A DNA stretch of 64,000 nucleotides, taken from the NCBI RefSeq assembly GCF_902167145.1, contig NC_050098.1, forward strand, positions 17,752,501 to 17,816,500. The letters are read 5' to 3'. A program made the position numbers and the translations under genes. The notes under the pieces were generated by a model that was not told the DNA's origin, made no database searches, and saw only the letters and a program-made list of their open reading frames with translations. The stretch comes from Zea mays (Eukaryota > Streptophyta > Magnoliopsida > Poales > Poaceae). Shown in pieces: positions 1 through 10,628 of the stretch (the first letter of the stretch is position 1; each line of letters begins with the position of its first letter).

Positions 1-157
1 CGTCTCTTGACAGATGGGTAACATGACTTGTGGGTAAAGATGTGCAACCTCTGCAGAGTGTAAAACTGGTATACTAGCCGTGCTCACGGTCATGAGCAGC
101 TCGGACACTCACATGATTAAATTATGGAACTTAAACTCAATTTGTCATATGCATTGC
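1..157 (+). mobile_element. Gypsy LTR fragment (LTR A, left piece)
   Basis: This is the part of a chromovirus-type LTR left of the Copia insertion; it continues at 8295. Its reverse complement shares a long stretch with the Gypsy-2 LTR at 33355-33425 (gtgagcacggct ... ctctgcagaggttgcac ... tttaccca). Since Gypsy-2 lies on the minus strand, this LTR belongs to a plus-strand element. The start is outside the window. Confidence 0.75.
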
Positions 158-1002
158 TGAAAGCTCTCTTGTGAGTTTTGGTGTTTGGATGACAACTCAA
201 TTAAAGGACTAACAAGTGTACTAAGTGTTGAACAGGTGCTTAAGGTAAATCTAACAGGGTTCAACACAAGTGAACAAATGTGATGGTCTAAGAACTGGAT
301 TATGGATACATAATGGACATCACAAGTAAGATGAACATTGCAAAAGTGATACTCGGGTGCGTAGCTCGGAGACAACTGATCAAGCCAAGGACGGAGGCAA
401 GAAGAGCTTCGAGGTACCAAGTGCACGGGAGAAGGTCAAGGAGGCTGAGGAACCCAAAGCCAAGGGTGAAGAAGAAGGCTTGCAAAGTCAAGGGTGATCG
501 AGTTGAGAACAGCTACGGCACATCAAGGATCACTACATAAGGACGTGACTTACAGCCAATGAGGTAACAGCTATAGTTATGTGGTGTAAGTTATAAGGCT
601 CAAGATCAAGCTCTAAGAAGGAGATCAAGGTCACTAGAAGGAGAACAAGTGTCAAAACCAGAACTGGAAGCAGCCCAAAAGAGCTAAGTTCACCTTGATC
701 TTTAGTTTGGGTTGTTCCTATGTTTGGAGATGTTCTATGTGACCTTTGCAGGATGTTGGAGCCAAGAAATGTCAATCTAGATCAAGTCAAGCCGACTTGA
801 TGATTTATGAGTCCAACATCAAAGCTCAAGCATGTGAAATGCTATAGAAGTAATAATTAAGAGAAGGTATGTTTCTAGACTTAGTACATTGGTTTTTGTG
901 TACTAATATACTTGTCTAAGTATTAGAAACAGAAAGAAGAAGAAAAGGAAAGAGGTGCGAAAGGCTTGGCTGTGTACAGCCAAGATTCAGCTCAGTCTGG
1001 CA

Positions 1003-1355
1003 CACCGGACTGTCCGGTGGTGCACCGGACAGTGTCCGGTGCGCCAAGTTGAACCCCGGTGAACAGGCCGCTCTCGGGAGGAGTCTGGCGACGTACGACT
1101 ATAATTCACCGGACTGTCCGGTGTGCACCGGACTGTCCGGTGAGCCAACGGTCGGCTGGGCCAACGGTCGGCCGCGCAATCCGCGCGTGACGCGTGGACA
1201 AGCCAACGGTCAGATGGGGGCACCGGGCTGTCCGGTGTGCACCGGACAGTGTCCGGTGCGCCAACGGCTCCAGGACTGCAACGGTCGACTGGTCCATTTA
1301 TGGAAGGAGATCAGGCACCAGACAGTGTCTGGTGGTGCACCGGACTGTCCGGTGC
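1003..1355. repeat. Cluster of eight CACCGGAC-type palindromes in the LTR
   Basis: Eight copies of the palindrome CACCGGAC(W)GTCCGGTG or its two-base-longer form lie at about 1003-1019, 1023-1041, 1107-1123, 1126-1142, 1221-1237, 1240-1258, 1316-1334 and 1339-1355. Each carries CpG sites in both arms. The same motif recurs in the 3' LTR and in the unrelated Opie-like LTRs (15817-16285 and 23700-24187). They sit just upstream of the promoter TATA box, so a regulatory or methylation role is possible but inferred. Confidence 0.9.
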
Positions 1356-1422
1356 GCCACCCGACAGAAAGAAAGTATTGCCTTCCAAATGGGATTCCAA
1401 CGGCTCCTAGGCCCCTTGTGCC

Positions 1423-1430
1423 TATAAAAG
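1423..1430 (+). promoter_or_regulatory. LTR TATA box
   Basis: TATAAAAG lies within a GC-rich context about 70 bases downstream of the palindrome cluster. It is the likely core promoter of the 5' LTR. The identical copy in the 3' LTR is at 7603-7610. Confidence 0.7.
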
Positions 1431-2108
1431 GGACCCCTAGGCGCCTCAAACAAAGACACAAGTGCAGCCAACAATTGTATACATCACTCGGATCGATTCT
1501 CTCTCTCCCTCTTGTGTAAATCTCTCTAGTTTGTGTGAGGGCAAAGTTATAAGCCTTTAGAGAGTGGAGAGGTGCTGCAAAGAGCTAGAGCAAAGTCTTG
1601 AGCACATTGTTACTCCGCCGGAGTGCTGTCAAGAAGATTGTAAGCAGCCGCGGCTTTGTTGTAACCCAACTCAACATAGTGGAAGGCTCTATCTGTCATA
1701 CTGACAGATCTGAGCAAACGGAGGAAGGAGTTAAAATAGACTCCAAGCCCAGGTGTGGCTAACTCCAACGAGGACTAGGCAAGCATTTCAGGCTTGGCCG
1801 AACCTCGGGATAAATTCCTGCGTCTGTGTGCTTCGCTCTGTATTGTGTGCTGACTCTCTGTCTTACTCACTTTTTATATCTGCACTTCAACACTTATCTG
1901 TGGTACAAGTTATATTTGAAGTGCAGGGCATTTTGAGACAGGATCTTCTATTCCGCTGCAACCTACTCGAAGGATCTTTCATTCCACTGCGATCTGGTCT
2001 TTGAGTAGAGTAAGAACTAAAGTTTTAAAGTGATAATTTTTTATTCGCCTATTCACCCCCCTCTAGGCTACATCCAGATCCTGTTCCCGGGCAAAGGGAA
2101 CTTTCAAT

Positions 2109-2120
2109 TGGTATCGGAGC
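2109..2120 (+). other. Primer binding site (initiator Met tRNA type)
   Basis: TGGTATCGGAGC begins two bases after the LTR end. It is the usual plant Copia primer site complementary to the 3' end of initiator methionine tRNA, with one difference from the common TGGTATCAGAGC. Confidence 0.85.
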
Positions 2121-2154
2121 TAGGCCTCTCCAGTGTGGGCTTAGCCGTCCGGAG

Positions 2155-4021
2155 ATGACGATGTCGTCACATGAGGTAACTGTAGAAATTCTTTTAGGCG
2201 ATGGTTCTAATTACAAGTCTTGGTCTATTTCTATTTATAGTGCTTTCATGAGTGTTGATCCTGATTTGAGACAGATCTTTAGTAGAAGTATTTTTCTCTC
2301 TAATGTTAGTAAAAATCCTTCAAATGATGAACTAAGATGTCTATCTCTAAATCACCATGCTTGCAACATCCTATTTGATTCTCTTTCTAGAGGTGCTTAT
2401 TTTGCCATCATGAGCAGTGATAGTGATCTATTTGTTGATGCTCATGATTTATGGAATAGAATTAAAGAAAAATATTCTATGGCAAACTGTGATGCTCCCA
2501 CTCCCTATATTACTTGTGATACTAACCATCCAAAGGGAAAAGAACAAGAACGATGGCACCCAAACGATGAATCCACCTCGTCGACAGGTTCGTTCTCCAC
2601 TAGTGATAAATGTTTTATTGCTAACAATGACGGTGGAGACGAAAGCTCATAATGAGGAAGAATATGAGGATGATAGCGAGGATGAATCTTCGTCATCACA
2701 AGGTACATTTTCCTATATTGCTTCCACTGACATTAATGACAGGGAAAATGAGACCGATGATGTGGAAGAAGAGGAGATTCGTCGTTTCTACAACCATCTC
2801 AACAAAGCGGACAAAGCTCTCTTGGTTAAGTTGTTGAGAAGAAACAAGGAACAAGGCGAGACGCTTCTCAGGCTAGAGGAGACTCTCATCAAAACCAACG
2901 ATAGCCTGGAGAAGATGACCAAAGAACATGAGGAGCTAAAGTACTCTCATGGGAATTTGGTCCAACGGTATGAATCGATTTTAATTGAGCAAAGAAATAA
3001 TCATGATGTATTATCTAATGCTGCTCAACTTAAAATTGAAGATTCTATGCTTAGGAATCAAGTAGAATTGTTAAGTCATGATAACCTTGCTCTTACTAAA
3101 AAATATGACTTATTGTCTTGTTATCATGATAATCTCTTGGATAGACATATCATGCTTGAAGTTGCTCATGAGGTCGTAATTACGAACTTAAATTCATGTG
3201 AACTTCATTCTTGCACAAGTACACATTTAGATAATTCATCACCATGTGCTAACCCCTGTTGTTCAAAAGAAAGCCAATGTTTGAATAAGCATCAAGCTGC
3301 AGGGTCACAAAAGAAATTGTGTGGGAACAAGAAGCAAAGACAACTGAGGAGAAGACACATTGCTCAACTCTCTCAAGATATCCACGGGCACGTGGTGAAG
3401 AAGCTTGAGAAAGGAAAAACTGCAGCAAGTGTCAAGCTCAATAAGAAAAATGTTCCTAAAGATGAAGAAATCAACATGAGCTTGGAAAAAGGTAAAGATT
3501 CAATTAATCATGTTGTTTGCACTGACCTTCTCTCCATGTCATTCAAGTACAAAAAGGGAAAAGGAAAAAGGAGGTGTTTCAAGTGCAAGAAGTTAGGCCA
3601 CCTCATCGCGTCTTGTCCGTACAAAGACAAAAATGAAGGGACAAGGAGTTGTTTTGGATGCAACAATAAGGACCACACGATCACTTCATGTCCGGTCATG
3701 AAGAATCAAGGATGTGCATCCTCCAAGGTGACCCTCACCAAGGAAAATGACACACAGCAAGCGTCATGTCAGGTTGAGCGACGCTTCTGCTACAAGTGTG
3801 GTGAGCAGGATCATCTATCCAAGGTATGTTATAAAGGTAAGATTCCTAAGCAAGTGAATTTGTGTCAATCTTATTCGCGTAGGAGACCCAAATCATACAC
3901 TTGTGCTAGATCTATAACGAGATCACCTAGAACTAGCACAAAGGCAATTTGGGTACCAAAGGCACATTTAGATGATCATTATGGACCCATCCCGAGATGG
4001 GTACCAAACTGTGCTAACTAG
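2155..4021 (+). pseudogene. Copia Gag polyprotein with three zinc knuckles, single frameshift
   Basis: This is the nucleocapsid/capsid protein of the element and its only coding region. An ATG at 2155 opens a UBN2-like Copia Gag domain (GDGSNYKSWSISIYSAF and onward). A stretch of acidic and serine-rich residues follows, then a long predicted coiled coil (heptad-like, about 2780-3200), a basic region, and three CCHC zinc knuckles at 3575-3615 (CFKCKKLGHLIASC), 3650-3691 (CFGCNNKDHTITSC) and 3788-3829 (CYKCGEQDHLSKVC). The frame shifts once near 2645-2655, where the first frame ends after DESS and the second runs to a stop at 4019-4021. The C-terminus ends in IWVPKAHL-like repeats similar to the VWVPK motif of Opie Gag. 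Three knuckles is more than the one usual in Copia Gags. No enzymatic domain follows. Confidence 0.85.
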
Positions 4022-6337
4022 ACCATGCAGGTGCCTTGAGATGGACTGGAGACCATGGGAGAGCTTAAAACGGTTATCTAAAACTCTATGTTGTTAATTG
4101 TTTTGGTGTTTATTGACCCAAGGTTGAATTATTGTGAAACACTAATCCCATGTTCATCTCAAGTGAAATAAGGTATATAGGTCCTGAATCATTATTGGTG
4201 AATCAAGTAAAGGACTTTGATGAGAATCTACAACTTGCTCTCCAAAGGATGGTACCCGTGTGTTTTAAGTACATAATTGCAATTTAGTATTGCTCTTAAG
4301 TTGGCTTGTTGTGCTACCTGTCTTTGGAGTAGTTATGCTTTATGATTGCATGTGTTAAATGAATCATAATGATGTTTGCTTTATCATGACTGGTGCTATA
4401 TAGGATATATCTTTTGAATCATTCATGGGTAGCTCTTTAATTTGTTATATCCACAACGATTAACTCTCTTGGTGTATATGGATAAACCTGTAACTTTTTG
4501 TAAGTCATGCTGTTTAGTCCATGTTCACATGATTACCCTAGTTTGGTACTGTGTGAATTTCAAATCCATGTCGTGCCCTTTTTGAGCTATGAGGTGCATG
4601 AGCAAAAGGAGCCCTGAATTGGTGATAACAAGTGCTCTCATAAAGGCAAAGGTATGGAAAATGGAACTGTGCAATTTTATTGAATATCTTGAAGTTCCAT
4701 TGATTGTGATCATAGCTGTGTTCTGGTGTACCTAAAGAACCTTCTTAACTATGCTTAAAACATGATCGTGTTGTTTTTCAATTGGTTTATGTAATGCAAT
4801 GATAGTTAAGTATGAAGCATGTCTAAGTTGCGTGTAAAAGTTAGACTTCCTGTGAGTATTCAATTGGCTTAGGTGCTCCTGAGCCATGCATTGTTGTCAA
4901 CCTTTCATTTGGCTTTCAATTTGGTATTTAATTGATATCTCTTTGGGATGAAAGTGATAGAGTATGCCTTGACCAAGGTATGTTGTGATCCCCTCTAGTT
5001 CTGAGGAAGCTAGAATGTGCAAAGTGCAAGTCATTCAAATACTTGATGCACAACTTGAGGGGGAGCACACATAACTTGTGTCTTTTGAGACTAACTGTTT
5101 CTTGAGCAATCTTGTATAGTCTCTAGGTGGAAAAGAGAAGATGAGCAAGAAATGGAGCAATCAGGACTTGGGTACCTCTGTAAGTCAAGAAATTGGTATC
5201 TCAAGTCGTGAGTAAGTGCATATTTTTAGATTGCTCATGCTCTATAATATCTGGTGATAATAGATGCTTATTCTTAAATATCATGGAGCTATGATAATAA
5301 ATGAACTTTGCAATTGGTATCTTTCAATTGGTAGCCGTGATAGTTTGCTTCGATTGACATCTTTTGATAATCATTAGAATAGAAGTTTCTTCTTGTGCCC
5401 AATACTATAACTTGTTCTAAGTTTGGTGTCTTAGCAACAAGAAAAGGTTAGAAAAAAAATCAGGCACAAGTGTGGAGAAGCTCTCGAGAGATTAAATACT
5501 TTCAAGATGGGAAGTACACTACAACATGGTAAAGGTACAAAAGGAAGTATTAATCTTTTTGCATATATGTATCTTACCTAAACGTGATAGTGCATATGTT
5601 CAATAAGTAAGGGGGAGTTTTGATAGTCGTTTTTCCTCCTTAAACACCCTGCTGTCCCTTGACATCATCCTATGTTCTTGCTTGAGTATGGTTTTTGGTG
5701 TTTGATGTCAAAGGGGGAGAATTTGTGTATTAAAGCTTATCTCAACCTGAGAGGAAAGCTTATCCTAAGGGGTGATGTGTTAGTTTAAGCTTTGCTAGTG
5801 TGTTGCTTTGCTAGTGTGTTATTCATATGCTTCCTGCAGTATTATATGTGTTGCATCATTTGGACTAGTGTTTCCGCTGCGATGAATTATTTGGCTTCTA
5901 TAGTGTAATAGACAGTAGTGTAATAGATAGTCATGTGGTTAATGGTGCTTTAAGATTAATTAAAGATGCTTTAAGATTGCTTTAGATTGGTATCTTAGTT
6001 TAAATTGGTATCTTAATGGTGAATAGTGGTAGGTTGATATTCCTGTGATATATCCACTAAATTGAATGATGTTTAACTCTGATTACATGCATTTGTGTGT
6101 TATAGCATCATGGTTTGATTCTTGACACAATGCATACTAAAAAGTGCTAAGGTGTAGAAATGTTTCGAATTGCCTAAGTATGTGCAAATTGGCGTTTGAG
6201 GCCAAAATTATGTTTTTGAAGTAAGCACATATTTAGGGGGAGCATTCTATAAACTTAGAGTTCAAAATTTGTGCTTCAAATCTTATTCTTATGTAAGCTT
6301 TAATTGTGTTGCCATCAATCATCAAAAAGGGGGAGAT
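4022..6337 (+). other. Non-coding interior of the Copia element with repeated polypurine-like tracts
   Basis: This AT-rich stretch of about 2.3 kb contains no ORF of useful length on the coding strand. It carries GGGGGAG-type purine tracts at about 5055-5065, 5607-5616, 5710-5720 and 6233-6242 in addition to the terminal polypurine tract at 6324-6337. Long 3' regions with PPT-like repeats are typical of SIRE-lineage elements. It appears to stand where pol would normally be. Confidence 0.75.
6324..6337 (+). other. Polypurine tract
   Basis: AAAAAGGGGGAGAT lies directly before the 3' LTR start TGAAAG and is the expected primer for plus-strand synthesis. Confidence 0.85.
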
Positions 6338-8289
6338 TGAAAGCTCTCTTGTGAGTTTTGGTGTTTGGATGACAACTCAATTAAAGGACTAACAAGTGTA
6401 CTAAGTGTTGAACAGGTGCTTAAGGTAAATCTAACAGGGTTCAACACAAGTGAACAAATGTGATGGTCTAAGAACTGGATTATGGATACATAATGGACAT
6501 CACAAGTAAGATGAACATTGCAAAAGTGATACTCGGGTGCGTAGCTCGGAGACAACTGATCAAGCCAAGGACGGAGGCAAGAAGAGCTTCGAGGTACCAA
6601 GTGCACGGGAGAAGGTCAAGGAGGCTGAGGAACCCAAAGCCAAGGGTGAAGAAGAAGGCTTGCAAAGTCAAGGGTGATCGAGTTGAGAACAGCTACGGCA
6701 CATCAAGGATCACTACATAAGGACGTGACTTACAGCCAATGAGGTAACAGCTACAGTTATGTGGTGTAAGTTATAAGGCTCAAGATCAAGCTCTAAGAAG
6801 GAGATCAAGGTCACTAGAAGGAGAACAAGTGTCAAAACCAGAACTGGAAGCAGCCCAAAAGAGCTAAGTTCACCTTGATCTTTAGTTTGGGTTGTTCCTA
6901 TGTTTGGAGATGTTCTATGTGACCTTTGCAGGATGTTGGAGCCAAGAAATGTCAATCTAGATCAAGTCAAGCCGACTTGATGATTTATGAGTCCAACATC
7001 AAAGCTCAAGCATGTGAAATGCTATAGAAGTAATAATTAAGAGAAGGTATGTTTCTAGACTTAGTACATTGGTTTTTGTGTACTAATATACTTGTCTAAG
7101 TATTAGAAACAGAAAGAAGAAGAAAAGGAAAGAGGTGCGAAAGGCTTGGCTGTGTACAGCCAAGATTCAGCTCAGTCTGGCACACCGGACTGTCCGGTGG
7201 TGCACCGGACAGTGTCCGGTGCGCCAGGTTGAACCCCAGTGAACAGGCCGCTCTCGGGAGGAGTCTGGCGACGTACGACTATAATTCACCGGACTGTCCG
7301 GTGTGCACCGGACTGTCCGGTGAGCCAACGGTCGGCTGGGCCAACGGTCGGCCGCGCAATCCGCGCGTGACGCGTGGACAAGCCAACGGTCAGATGGGGG
7401 CACCGGACTGTCCGGTGTGCACCGGACAGTGTCCGGTGCGCCAACGGCTCCAGGACTGCAACGGTCGACTGGTCCATTTATGGAAGGAGATCAGGCACCG
7501 GACAGTGTCTGGTGGTGCACCGGACTGTCCGGTGCGCCACCCGACAGAAAGAAAGTATTGCCTTCCAAATGGGATTCCAACGGCTCCTAGGCCCCTTGTG
7601 CCTATAAAAGGGACCCCTAGGCGCCTCAAACAAAGACACAAGTGCAGCCAACAATTGTATATATCACTCGGATCAATTCTCTCTCTCCCTCTTGTGTAAA
7701 TCTCTCTAGTTTGTGTGAGGGCAAAGTTATAAGCCTTTAGAGAGTGGAGAGGTGCTGCAAAGAGCTAGAGCAAAGTCTTGAGCACATTGTTACTCCGCCG
7801 GAGTGCTGTCAAGAAGATTGTAAGCAGCCGCGGCTTTGTTGTAACCCAACTCAACATAGTGGAAGGCTCTATCTGTCATACTGACAGATCTGAGCAAACA
7901 GAGGAAGGAGTTGAAATAGACTCCAAGCCCAGGTGTGGCTAACTCCAACGAGGACTAGGCAAGCATTTCAGGCTTGGCCGAACCTCGGGATAAATTCCTG
8001 CGTCTGTGTGCTTCGCTCTGTATTGTGTGCTGACTCTCTGTCTTACTCACTTTTTATATCTGCACTTCAACACTTATCTGTGGTACAAGTTATATTTGAA
8101 GTGCAGGGCATTTTGAGACAGGATCTTCTATTCCGCTGCAACCTACTCGAAGGATCTTTCATTCCACTGCGATCTGGTCTTTGAGTAGAGTAAGAACTAA
8201 AGTTTTAAAGTGATAATTTTTTATTCGCCTATTCACCCCCCCTCTCTAGGCTACATCCAGATCCTGTTCCCGGGCAAAGGGAACTTTCA
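6338..8289 (+). repeat. 3' LTR of the non-autonomous Copia element
   Basis: Near-identical copy of 158-2106. By eye I count nine substitutions, all transitions, and one 3-bp difference in the CCCCCC/CT run near 8240. It ends CTTTCA and is followed by the target duplication ATTGC. Confidence 0.93.
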
Positions 8290-8294
8290 ATTGC

Positions 8295-8815
8295 ATCACA
8301 GGTGAGGTTGCTACTTTTGTTCTACTACTTAATTGGGTTGGTATTTACTTATATTTAGTAATTGCTAATAAAACTTTGACCAACTTTAAAAGCAATGCTC
8401 AGCTCTAACCATCCTCTTTGGTAAGCCTTACACTTCACATGAGCTCCCACCTTTGGCGAGTTCATACACATTATTCCCCACAACTTGTTGAGTGATGAAC
8501 GTATGTGAGCTCACTCTTGCTGTCTCACCCCCCTCACAGGTCAAGAACAGGTACCACAGGATGAGGCGCATGGAGGATGCTGTGACGAGTCGTGAGAGGT
8601 CTAGGCTGTCGTCTCCCAGTCAACTTTGGGTTGCTGGACTGTTGTCTCCTTATAATGTAATTATTTATTTATTTTGTATAGAACTCCTATTATATAGTAA
8701 AGTTGTGACATTTGATCATGTGCCATGATTCATCATATGTGTGAGACTTGGTCCCAGCACACCTGGTTATTATGTTCGCGCCCGGGTCTTGGTGCCCCGA
8801 AACCCGGGTGTGACA
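8295..8815 (+). mobile_element. Gypsy LTR A, right piece ending CCCGGGTGTGACA
   Basis: Continuation of 1-157 after the Copia insertion. The terminus CCCGGGTGTGACA matches the element-sense end of the Gypsy-2 LTR (CCGGGTGTGACA). No primer binding site follows, so this is the 3' LTR of a plus-strand element lying to the left, or a solo LTR. The predicted target duplication is CCTAA (8816-8820); its partner would be off-window. Confidence 0.7.
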
Positions 8816-9062
8816 CCTAAACCAGGGAGTCCCTGATCATCCTACTCACCAGGTGATGAGGGTGAATACCCTTCATCGCACACTTTTTGGAAAACATGTT
8901 ACTTGCACCCTTTTACTTATCCCATATCTTGTAATCAAAGGTGATTGTTAATGCGGGCTCTCTCATGCTCACCATGCAATTCGATTCCCACCCCATATTC
9001 CAGGCTTAGGCAGTGGTAGAGAGAAATAGGTAAATAATGCATCAAGGGAAGGATGGACTTGC

Positions 9063-9164
9063 CTTCGTCGAAGCTTTCCTGGCACAAGAGGTTTATCTCG
9101 GAGGGGTCGGGTTCTTGCCCTTCTTCCGGAGCTATAAATTCCGGAGGATCGGATCCCTCTTCCG
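9063..9164 (-). other. Acidic exon-like frame in LTR B
   Basis: On the minus strand a 34-codon open frame without ATG follows GATTAG and ends at GAAG|GCAAGT. It reads AEEGSDPPEFIAPEEG and then continues to SFDEGKS. It corresponds in LTR position, composition and end motif to frames in Gypsy-2 (34040-34105, 43867-43932) and Gypsy-3 (48980-49102). Function is unknown; a mini-exon bounded by an acceptor and a GC-type donor is an inference. Confidence 0.5.
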
Positions 9165-9931
9165 CTAATCAAACACAGATAATAACAATACATCAATCAT
9201 GGTGACTTTAGTGGGGGTGTGCCATTTCTTATATCTCATTATTTTGGTGCCCTATAATTTATTTGGCCTATTTTTGGTACATAAAATATTAGCATATAAT
9301 TCTATATGAGAAAATGGGAAAAGAAAAGAGAAAAATAAAAAGAAAAGGAATTCCCTGCCTTGCTGGGCCGGGGGGGATTTCGGCCCACTTGGGCGCGGGC
9401 GCGCTTGCGGCTCGGTTGGCCCAGCAGCGAGGGGGAGACGGCGGGGGACGGCGCCGTGGTGCGGGGTCCACACGCCAGCGAGGGGGGTTAACGGCGTGGA
9501 CGGCCATGGAAGGAGAGGGGGGGGTCGACCGGAGACGGCGAAATCCCGCGACGGTTCTCCGCCGTTGGTCCGGTTCTACGGCGGGGAGGCGGTGGCGAGG
9601 CACGGGCGGGTGCAGGGGATCACGGGGGTGGGGTTAATTTGACCGGCAGGGGCCTATGGCGGCCGGTCCGCGGCATGGTGGCGGGTGTCCACGACGGCGA
9701 GGTCGCCGGTGCCGTAGTTGGGTGCAATAGGGGGCTGGGAGGTGTGCCTCGTGACCATGATCGTGCGGCGGAGCTCAAGCACTAGTTTAATTTGACCAAA
9801 ACTCACTTGGGAGGGAAGAGCGGGGCTCACCGGAGCGACGGGGGAGTGCGGCGGCGCTAGCTCGATTGGCTCGGGGGAAAGCGGAGGAGATGGTCGAAGC
9901 TGGTGTGGAGGGAACGGGGCTTGGGCGGGTC

Positions 9932-9940
9932 CTTTTATAG
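9932..9940 (-). promoter_or_regulatory. Candidate TATA box of LTR B
   Basis: CTATAAAAG on the minus strand lies in the GC-rich part of the LTR, a plausible core promoter position. Confidence 0.5.
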
Positions 9941-10628
9941 GCGCCCGGGAGAGGGAGAGGGATGGAGGGGACGGCGAGCACCGACGAGCTCGCCATGATG
10001 GCAGGAATGGCGCTAACGTCGATTGAGACGGCTCGGGTAGGCGGGGGGTGAGGGGACGGGTCGGGTACAGTGGCGGGGTGGTCGCTGAGGTCGGGCGTGC
10101 CTTAATGGCGAGGCGATGAGGCGAGAGGGGCTCGGCAGCGGACGCGCCGGTGAGGCATGGGCAAGAACGACGAAGCTGATAGGTGGGCCCGAGCTGCCAG
10201 GGAGAGGAAGCGGCGCGAGAGGGAGGGAGGCGAGTCGCTGACGGGTGTGGCCAAGCTGTCAGCGCGGCGCGCGGCGCGTGGAGCTGGGCCGCCTGGGCCG
10301 GGGAGAGGGGAAGGGGAAAGCGCGGGCGCGGCGCGGGTTGGGCCAAATACGACCCAGCCGAGGAGGGGGGAGGTTTTTCCTTTTTCTTTTCTTTTTCTGA
10401 TTTCTAATTCCTTTCTTTTCCTTTTCCTTTTTGTTTCTTTTTTCCTTTGAATCAAAAAATCTCTAAATGATCTTGAGTGATAAATATAGTCTATGTGAGG
10501 TGCTCTTATTATTTCAAGTGTATGCACATGATGAGGTGTTCTAAGGGTAGAGTTAAGGGAGAAAATAAAATAAGGGGGTTAGGAGGTTAGGGTTTCAAAC
10601 CTTGGGTTGGGATTTTTGGGATGTTACA

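Larger units (their letters stand above)
158..2106 (+). repeat. 5' LTR of the non-autonomous Copia element
   Basis: This LTR of about 1.95 kb matches 6338-8289. It contains a cluster of GC-rich palindromes (1003-1355) upstream of a TATA box, and it ends CTTTCA just before the primer binding site. The small ORFs within it overlap the palindromes on both strands and are not genes. Confidence 0.93.
158..8289 (+). mobile_element. Complete non-autonomous Copia LTR retrotransposon encoding only Gag
   Basis: The element has two near-identical LTRs (158-2106 and 6338-8289) that begin TGAAAG and end CTTTCA, and it is flanked by a 5-bp duplication ATTGC at 153-157 and 8290-8294. An initiator-Met-type primer binding site follows the 5' LTR and a polypurine tract precedes the 3' LTR. 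The 4.2-kb interior holds one Gag reading frame and no protease, integrase, reverse transcriptase or RNase H, so replication would depend on a related SIRE-type Copia element. By eye the LTRs differ by about nine substitutions and one 3-bp indel, implying a recent insertion. It interrupts LTR A. Confidence 0.93.
8816..10628 (-). mobile_element. Gypsy LTR B, 5' portion
   Basis: On the minus strand this begins TGTAACATCCCAAAAATCCC at 10628 and runs left until it is broken by LTR A at 8816. A pyrimidine tract at 10370-10450, a GC-rich body and an AT-rich distal part parallel the layout of the Gypsy-2 LTR (36262 leftwards). The ORFs in its GC-rich part have no family match I recognise and are treated as chance. 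Its insertion at 10628/10629 disrupts the Tat pol frame. The other end is off-window. Confidence 0.7.

Noticed and set aside
1..157. LTR A as a minus-strand LTR
   Set aside because: The TGTCACACC reading at 8815 on the minus strand first looked like an LTR start. Comparison with Gypsy-2, whose element-sense LTR ends CCGGGTGTGACA, and the orientation of the shared segment at 1-157 show a plus-strand LTR ending at 8815.
1003..1355. Regularly repeated short palindromes resembling a CRISPR array
   Set aside because: Spacing is irregular, spacers are not of uniform length, there are no cas genes, and the host is a plant LTR.
987..1519. ORFs on both strands across the palindromic Copia LTR (and 7167-7699)
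   Set aside because: Palindromes generate mirrored frames on both strands (repeated CPVCTG/HRTVRC-type text). They are structural artefacts.
9314..10527. ORFs in LTR B suggestive of proline-rich proteins
   Set aside because: Stop-poor GC-rich DNA inside an LTR, with frames overlapping on both strands and no recognisable domain.
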